Below, piece after piece: positions 59,833 to 64,000 of a stretch of 64,000 nt of DNA. Positions within the stretch are counted from its first letter, which is position 1, and every line of letters begins with the position of its first letter. Position numbers and translations under genes: made by a program. The notes below the pieces were generated by a model that was given only the letters and a program-made list of their open reading frames with translations, was not told the origin of the DNA and made no database searches. The stretch spans positions 1 through 64,000 of the forward strand of contig PBNY01000096.1 in the NCBI GenBank assembly GCA_002723385.1, written 5' to 3'. The DNA is from Oceanospirillaceae bacterium. Its GTDB lineage: Bacteria; Pseudomonadota; Gammaproteobacteria; Pseudomonadales; Oceanobacteraceae.

Positions 59833-61242
59833 TCAGCGCATTGGTGGCATACCACCGAAGCCACCTGGAGGCATACCGCCACCAGGACCGCCCGGGCCAC
59901 CCATTGATCCCATCGAGCGCATCATCTTCTTCATGCCGCCCTTGCCGGTCATTTTCTTCATCATCTTCTGCATTTGCTTGTGCTGCTTCAGCACACGATT
60001 CACATCCTGAATCTCGGAGCCGGAGCCACGGGCGATACGCTTCTTGCGAGACCCATTGATCTTGTCCGGGAAGCGACGTTCATCCGGCGTCATGGAGAAA
60101 ATAATGGCCTCCATTTGCTTCATCTGACCTTCAGCAGCGTTGGTTTGCTGCGCCATCTGTCCCAGGTTGCCCATGCCGGGCAACTTGTCGAGCATGCCGG
60201 TCAGACCGCCCATTTTTTTCATTTGCTGCAACTGATCGAGGAAATCTTCCAGATCAAAACCCTTGCCGGTCTTGATCTTCTTCGCCAGCTTGTCTGCCTT
60301 GGTTTTGTCGATCTTGCGTTCAGCTTCCTCGATCAGGGTCAGAACGTCACCCAGATCCAGAATCCGGGAAGCAACACGATCGGGATGGAACGGCTCAAGG
60401 GCATCGGTTTTTTCACCCATACCCATGAACTTGATCGGCTTGCCTGTTACGTGACGGACCGACAAGGCCGCACCACCACGGGCGTCACCGTCGGCCTTGG
60501 TCAGAACCACACCGGTCAGCGGCAGGGCATCGTTGAAGGCTTTCGCTGTATTGGCCGCATCCTGACCTGTCATGGCATCCACCACGAACAGCGTCTCAAT
60601 CGGGTTGATACCGGCGTGCAGATCCTTGATTTCCGTCATCATCTCTTCGTCGATAGCGAGACGACCAGCGGTATCCACCAGCAGTACATCCGCATGCGCC
60701 TTCCTGGCAGCATCAATAGCAGACCGGGCAATCGCCAGCGGCTTGTCGCTGGCAGAAGATGGGTGGAACAAGGCGCCAACATCGTTGGCCAGTGTTTCCA
60801 ATTGCTTGATCGCCGCCGGACGGTAAACGTCAGCAGAAACCACCATGACTTTTTTCTTTTCGCGCTCAGCGAGGAACTTCGCCAGTTTACCGACCGTGGT
60901 GGTCTTACCAGCACCTTGCAGACCCGCCATCAGCACAACGGCTGGAGGCTGAGTCGCCAGATTCAGCTGCTCATTGGCTTCCCCCATGACTGCCTGAAGT
61001 TCTTCATGGACAATCTTCAGGAACACCTGGCCCGGATTCAGGCTTTTCAGCACCTCGGTGCCAATCGCTCGAGCCTTGACCTGATCCGTGAATGCCTTGA
61101 CCACGGGCAACGCCACGTCAGCCTCAAGCAACGCCATCCGTACTTCGCGCACGGTTCCCTTGATATTGTCTTCGGTGAGCTTGGCCTGTCCCGAAATACT
61201 CTTCAGGGCGCTGCCAAGGCGGTCGGTCAAACTCTCAAACAT
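59833..61242 (-). CDS. ffh: Signal recognition particle protein Ffh
   Basis: Ffh binds signal sequences with 4.5S RNA and delivers ribosomes to FtsY. The 469-residue protein has the N domain (SLTDRLGSALKSISGQ), G domain with AGLQGAGKTTTVGKLA, DTAGRLA and TKADGDARGG, and an M domain rich in Met with GSGSEIQDVNRVLKQHKQM and a Gly/Met tail ending PPMR. Start ATG 61242; upstream in-frame sequence is not part of the family. It is divergent from ypjD, as in many gammaproteobacteria. Confidence 0.98.
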   Translation of the reverse strand: MFESLTDRLGSALKSISGQAKLTEDNIKGTVREVRMALLEADVALPVVKAFTDQVKARAIGTEVLKSLNPGQVFLKIVHEELQAVMGEANEQLNLATQPPAVVLMAGLQGAGKTTTVGKLAKFLAEREKKKVMVVSADVYRPAAIKQLETLANDVGALFHPSSASDKPLAIARSAIDAARKAHADVLLVDTAGRLAIDEEMMTEIKDLHAGINPIETLFVVDAMTGQDAANTAKAFNDALPLTGVVLTKADGDARGGAALSVRHVTGKPIKFMGMGEKTDALEPFHPDRVASRILDLGDVLTLIEEAERKIDKTKADKLAKKIKTGKGFDLEDFLDQLQQMKKMGGLTGMLDKLPGMGNLGQMAQQTNAAEGQMKQMEAIIFSMTPDERRFPDKINGSRKKRIARGSGSEIQDVNRVLKQHKQMQKMMKKMTGKGGMKKMMRSMGSMGGPGGPGGGMPPGGFGGMPPMR

Positions 61243-61404
61243 GTTGGATAACTCAATAAACGGAGCAAAGCGCGCAGTATAGCGCGTTGGCTGGCTGCCC
61301 CCAAACCACGGGGTGGAATTGTCCAAAAGCAAATCCATGATGGCTTTACTTTCGTCATTTCAGCGCTTGTGCGACACTCTCCGGGTCTTTCTGGAACCCC
61401 TGCT

Positions 61405-62214
61405 ATGACTGAGCTTATCGTTGCATTACTGGCCGCTGCACTGTATCTCGCCTGCGCCTGGCGACAGTGGCAAACCATCGAAGGAAATCGCCCGGCCAAT
61501 CGAGGCCAGGTTTTGACGCTTGCGATGCTGGCATCGCTGCTGCATCTGGGCTATCTGCTTGCCGATACACTGGTCACTACGTCAACCGCACACAGCTTCA
61601 ACTTTGCGTTCTTCCACATTGGTTCGGTCATCGGTCTGGTCATTGTGCTGCTGCTGTTGTTTTCAAGCTGGAAGAAGCCGGTCGAGAACCTGTTTGTAGG
61701 GCTGTTCCCCATGATTGCATTGGTCATTGTGGTGGCAGCGATTTCGGATCAGCACCTGACGCTGGATAACCTCAGCTATGCACTGGCCTGGCACATACTG
61801 CTGTCGATCATTGCCTACAGCGTTTTTGTAATCGCTGCGGTGCAATCGGTGTTGCTCTATTTACAGGATCGCCACTTGCGCAAACACCAGACACGCGGGC
61901 TGATTCAGGCACTGCCGCCACTGCAGACCATGGACCTGCTACTGTTCGAAATGATCTGGCTGGGCATGATCACCCTGACTGCCGCATTCGCCATTGGCTG
62001 GCCTGCGGTGGAAGATCTGAAGGCACAACATCTGATTCATAAAGTGGTGTTCGCGACCGTTGGCTGGGCTGTGTTCGCCATGCTGCTCATTGGCCGCTAT
62101 CGCTTTGGCTGGCGTGGTGTGATCGCCAGTCGCTGGACACTCACCGGCACCGCATTCCTGATCCTGTCTTACTTCGGTTCCAAGTTCGTTCTGGAGGTTC
62201 TGCTGCAAAAGTAA
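61405..62214 (+). CDS. ypjD: YpjD/CcsA-like inner membrane protein
   Basis: This is a 269-residue protein with eight helices of the cytochrome c assembly (CcmC/CcsA) type. It has TLAMLASLLHLGYLL and the C-terminal WAVFAMLLIGRYRFGWRG. The tryptophan-rich WWD heme motif of true CcmC is not evident; YpjD members lack it. Its role is unknown, with a heme link inferred from the family. It lies divergent from ffh and before the CorC gene, a conserved order. Confidence 0.9.
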   Translation: MTELIVALLAAALYLACAWRQWQTIEGNRPANRGQVLTLAMLASLLHLGYLLADTLVTTSTAHSFNFAFFHIGSVIGLVIVLLLLFSSWKKPVENLFVGLFPMIALVIVVAAISDQHLTLDNLSYALAWHILLSIIAYSVFVIAAVQSVLLYLQDRHLRKHQTRGLIQALPPLQTMDLLLFEMIWLGMITLTAAFAIGWPAVEDLKAQHLIHKVVFATVGWAVFAMLLIGRYRFGWRGVIASRWTLTGTAFLILSYFGSKFVLEVLLQK

Positions 62215-62305
62215 TTTGCGACAGAACCCGGTCACTAAAGGCTGGTTGACAGCCTTTCCCCTCTCCCTATGATTGCCGCATGTTCATAACAAATAGGATG
62301 GTGCC

Positions 62306-63598
62306 TTGAACGAGGTTCCCTTAAGTATGCTGTTTGGCATACTCGTGGTCTTGATCATTTGCTCGGGATTCTTTTCCAGCTCGGAAACAGGGATGATGTC
62401 CCTCAATCGCTACCGCTTGCGCCACAAGGCCAAAAGCGGTCATCCAGGTGCTGCAAGGGCTGCGCGCCTGCTGGACAAACCAGACCGCCTGATTGGCACC
62501 ATTCTGACCGGCAACAATCTGGTCAACTTCGCTGCGGCTGCATTGGCGACCATCATCAGCCAGCGCTTGTGGCCGGACAATCCGGATCTGGCTGTTTTCG
62601 TAAACACCATTCTGTTCACCCTGGTGGTTCTGATCTTCGCAGAACTGACCCCCAAGACCCTGGCCGCCGTGGCACCGGAAACGATTGCCTTCCCGGCATC
62701 ACGCCTCCTGTTGGCGCTCCAATGGCTGCTGCATCCATTTGTCTGGTTTGTTAACACCATTGCCAATGCCCTGCTGGGACTGTTCAAAATCAACGTCAAC
62801 GACGCCAATACCGATAGCCTGAGCAGTGAAGAATTACGTACCGTCGTGCGTGAAGCTGGCAACATGATCCCGAAGAGCCACCGTCAGATGCTGCTGAGCA
62901 TTCTGGATCTGGAAAAGGTCACGGTTGCCGACATCATGATTCCACGCAGCGAAGTCAGCGGTATCGACCTCGACGATCACATTGAAGACATCATCGAACA
63001 GCTGCGCACCTCCCTTCACACCCGAATTCCAGTGTACCGGGGAGATATCAACAACATCGTCGGCATTCTGCACGCACGTAGTGTGGCTCGTTTCCTGACC
63101 GGTAACGAACTCACGCATGAAGCTCTGGAAGGCGTGGTACGCGAACCGTATTTCGTGCCGGAAACCACCGGATTGCATAACCAGTTACAGAACTTCCAGT
63201 CCAACCAGCGTCGCATTGCTCTGGTGGTTGACGAGTACGGCGATATTCAGGGTATCTGTACGCTGGAAGACATTCTGGAAGAAATCGTAGGTGACTTCAC
63301 CACCAACACGACCGAAGAAAACTCGTCGGATGTCGAACAAATCGACACCGAAGACGGCACTAAATACCGCGTGGATGGTGCGGCCTTTATTCGTGACGTG
63401 AACCGCACAATGAAGTGGTCACTGCCCACCGATGGCCCCAAAACCATCAGTGGTCTGCTGGTCGAACGACTGGAACACATCCCGGAAAAAGACGTGTGCC
63501 TGCGCATCGATACCTATCGGTTTGAAACCTTGAAAACCCAGAACAACATGATCAAAACCGTGTTGATCTCGTTTGACGGCGAACCACCCAAATCCTGA
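62306..63598 (+). CDS. CNNM/CorC-family transporter (HlyC/CorC)
   Basis: This is a 430-residue membrane protein of the CNNM/CorB-like group tied to magnesium or cobalt efflux. The N-terminal DUF21 region has three or four helices (SGFFSSSETGMMSLNRYRL), then two CBS domains (VTVADIMIPRSEVSGIDLDD, RIALVVDEYGDIQGICTLEDILEEIVGD) and a CorC_HlyC tail. The start is TTG 62306 with AGGA seven bases upstream. It follows ypjD on the same strand by about 90 bases. Confidence 0.93.
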   Translation: MNEVPLSMLFGILVVLIICSGFFSSSETGMMSLNRYRLRHKAKSGHPGAARAARLLDKPDRLIGTILTGNNLVNFAAAALATIISQRLWPDNPDLAVFVNTILFTLVVLIFAELTPKTLAAVAPETIAFPASRLLLALQWLLHPFVWFVNTIANALLGLFKINVNDANTDSLSSEELRTVVREAGNMIPKSHRQMLLSILDLEKVTVADIMIPRSEVSGIDLDDHIEDIIEQLRTSLHTRIPVYRGDINNIVGILHARSVARFLTGNELTHEALEGVVREPYFVPETTGLHNQLQNFQSNQRRIALVVDEYGDIQGICTLEDILEEIVGDFTTNTTEENSSDVEQIDTEDGTKYRVDGAAFIRDVNRTMKWSLPTDGPKTISGLLVERLEHIPEKDVCLRIDTYRFETLKTQNNMIKTVLISFDGEPPKS

Positions 63599-63663
63599 TC
63601 AGTGAACGCCCGATTTCGGGCGAACACACGGCTACCGACAGACAGGTGAAGCGCCCCGACATA

Positions 63664-63684
63664 GCCGCTACAATAGCGGCTTTT
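63664..63684 (+). terminator. Possible terminator between corC-like gene and metG
   Basis: GCCGCTA/TAGCGGC (63664-63670 with 63674-63680) forms a 7-bp stem with a 3-base loop and a TTTT run. TACAAT within it could also serve as a metG -10 box, so termination is not certain. Confidence 0.55.
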
Positions 63685-63718
63685 CGATCCAAACCCGCTT
63701 TCCACCGGTAGCCATTCC

Positions 63719-64000
63719 ATGACAAACAGCACTCGCAAAATCCTGGTCACCAGCGCCTTGCCGTACGCCAACGGCTCGATTCACCTCGGTCACCTGCTGG
63801 AATACATCCAGACCGACATCTGGGTTCGATTCCAGAAATCCCGTGGCAACCAGTGCACCTACGTGTGCGCCGACGACGCCCACGGTACCGCGATCATGCT
63901 GCGCGCCGAAAAGGAAGGCCGCTCCCCGGAAGCACAGATTGCCGCAGTAAAAGCCGAGCACGAAGCCGACTTTGCCGGTTTCCAGATTGGCTTTGACAAC
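63719..64000 (+). CDS. metG: Methionine-tRNA ligase, start only
   Basis: The window ends after 94 codons of metG. The product begins [18 protein letters not shown] and has the HIGH-type motif HLGH at residues 22-25 and [20 protein letters not shown], the N-terminal Rossmann part of MetRS. The ATG at 63719 fits the family start. The rest, including the KMSKS loop and any zinc knuckle, lies beyond the window edge. Confidence 0.95.
   Translation, partial: MTNSTRKILVTSALPYANGSIHLGHLLEYIQTDIWVRFQKSRGNQCTYVCADDAHGTAIMLRAEKEGRSPEAQIAAVKAEHEADFAGFQIGFDN

Noticed and set aside
59974-61251. Long plus-strand open frame (425 codons) over ffh
   Set aside because: It is antisense to a clear ffh gene, has no ribosome binding site and shows no protein-family features.

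Overview
The window looks like chromosomal DNA of a marine-type gammaproteobacterium. The block purA-hisZ-DUF2065-hflC-hflK-hflX-hfq-miaA-mutL-amiB-tsaE-nnrD/E-queG keeps the order I know from Pseudomonas and relatives. The initiator tRNA matches the E. coli one base for base as far as I can recall it. Base composition looks even, with GC around the low fifties by eye. An Oceanospirillales-like bacterium (Saccharospirillum/Reinekea/Marinobacter neighbourhood) is my best guess from gene content; the genus is not determined. There is no integrase, transposase, rRNA operon, CRISPR array or structural phage gene.

Layout. 1-240: two tandem initiator tRNA genes on the minus strand, with a near-consensus promoter. 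0.3-8.4 kb: an AraC-type regulator, a ferritin-like small protein, an exported protein, and a minus-strand run of DUF1329 protein, MltC-like transglycosylase and methyltransferase; then msrA-parA-tatD. 8.4-14.3 kb: a metallo-beta-lactamase-fold hydrolase coupled to a second methyltransferase of the same family, a Tat-exported PhoD phosphatase and RNase II. 14.3-18 kb: an MvaT/H-NS-like protein facing feoAB, whose promoter region carries a strong Fur box. 18-25.8 kb: flavin reductase, BASS transporter, rRNA-type methyltransferase, cold-shock protein, DUF1289 protein, a hyi-glxR pair for tartronate semialdehyde, a DUF2947 protein and thrC. 25.8-40 kb: the conserved purA-to-queG block. 40-48.9 kb: a large membrane GGDEF-EAL protein ending in a CZB zinc-sensing domain, a SpoU RNA methyltransferase, a soluble hybrid histidine kinase and transketolase. 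49-57.3 kb: an unknown protein, a PepSY protein, a DnaT-like/lambda-P-like helicase-loading pair, bioB, dadA, an AbgT transporter and a bestrophin. 57.3-64 kb: yjbQ with a membrane hybrid kinase, ffh, ypjD, a CorC/CNNM transporter and the start of metG.

How it fits together. Most genes are housekeeping: translation, RNA decay and modification, SRP targeting, mismatch repair, cell-wall turnover, purine/threonine/biotin synthesis. Signalling is rich: two hybrid kinases and one c-di-GMP enzyme. Points for follow-up: (1) a chromosomal gene with an N-terminal winged-helix-like region and three tandem 55-residue DnaT-type repeats, overlapping a lambda-P-like helicase loader gene by 77 bases; (2) the GGDEF-EAL-CZB protein, whose Zn ligand spacing copies that of E. 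coli DgcZ; (3) a MvaT-like protein whose AT-pincer motif is altered; (4) a translationally coupled hybrid kinase-yjbQ-bestrophin set.
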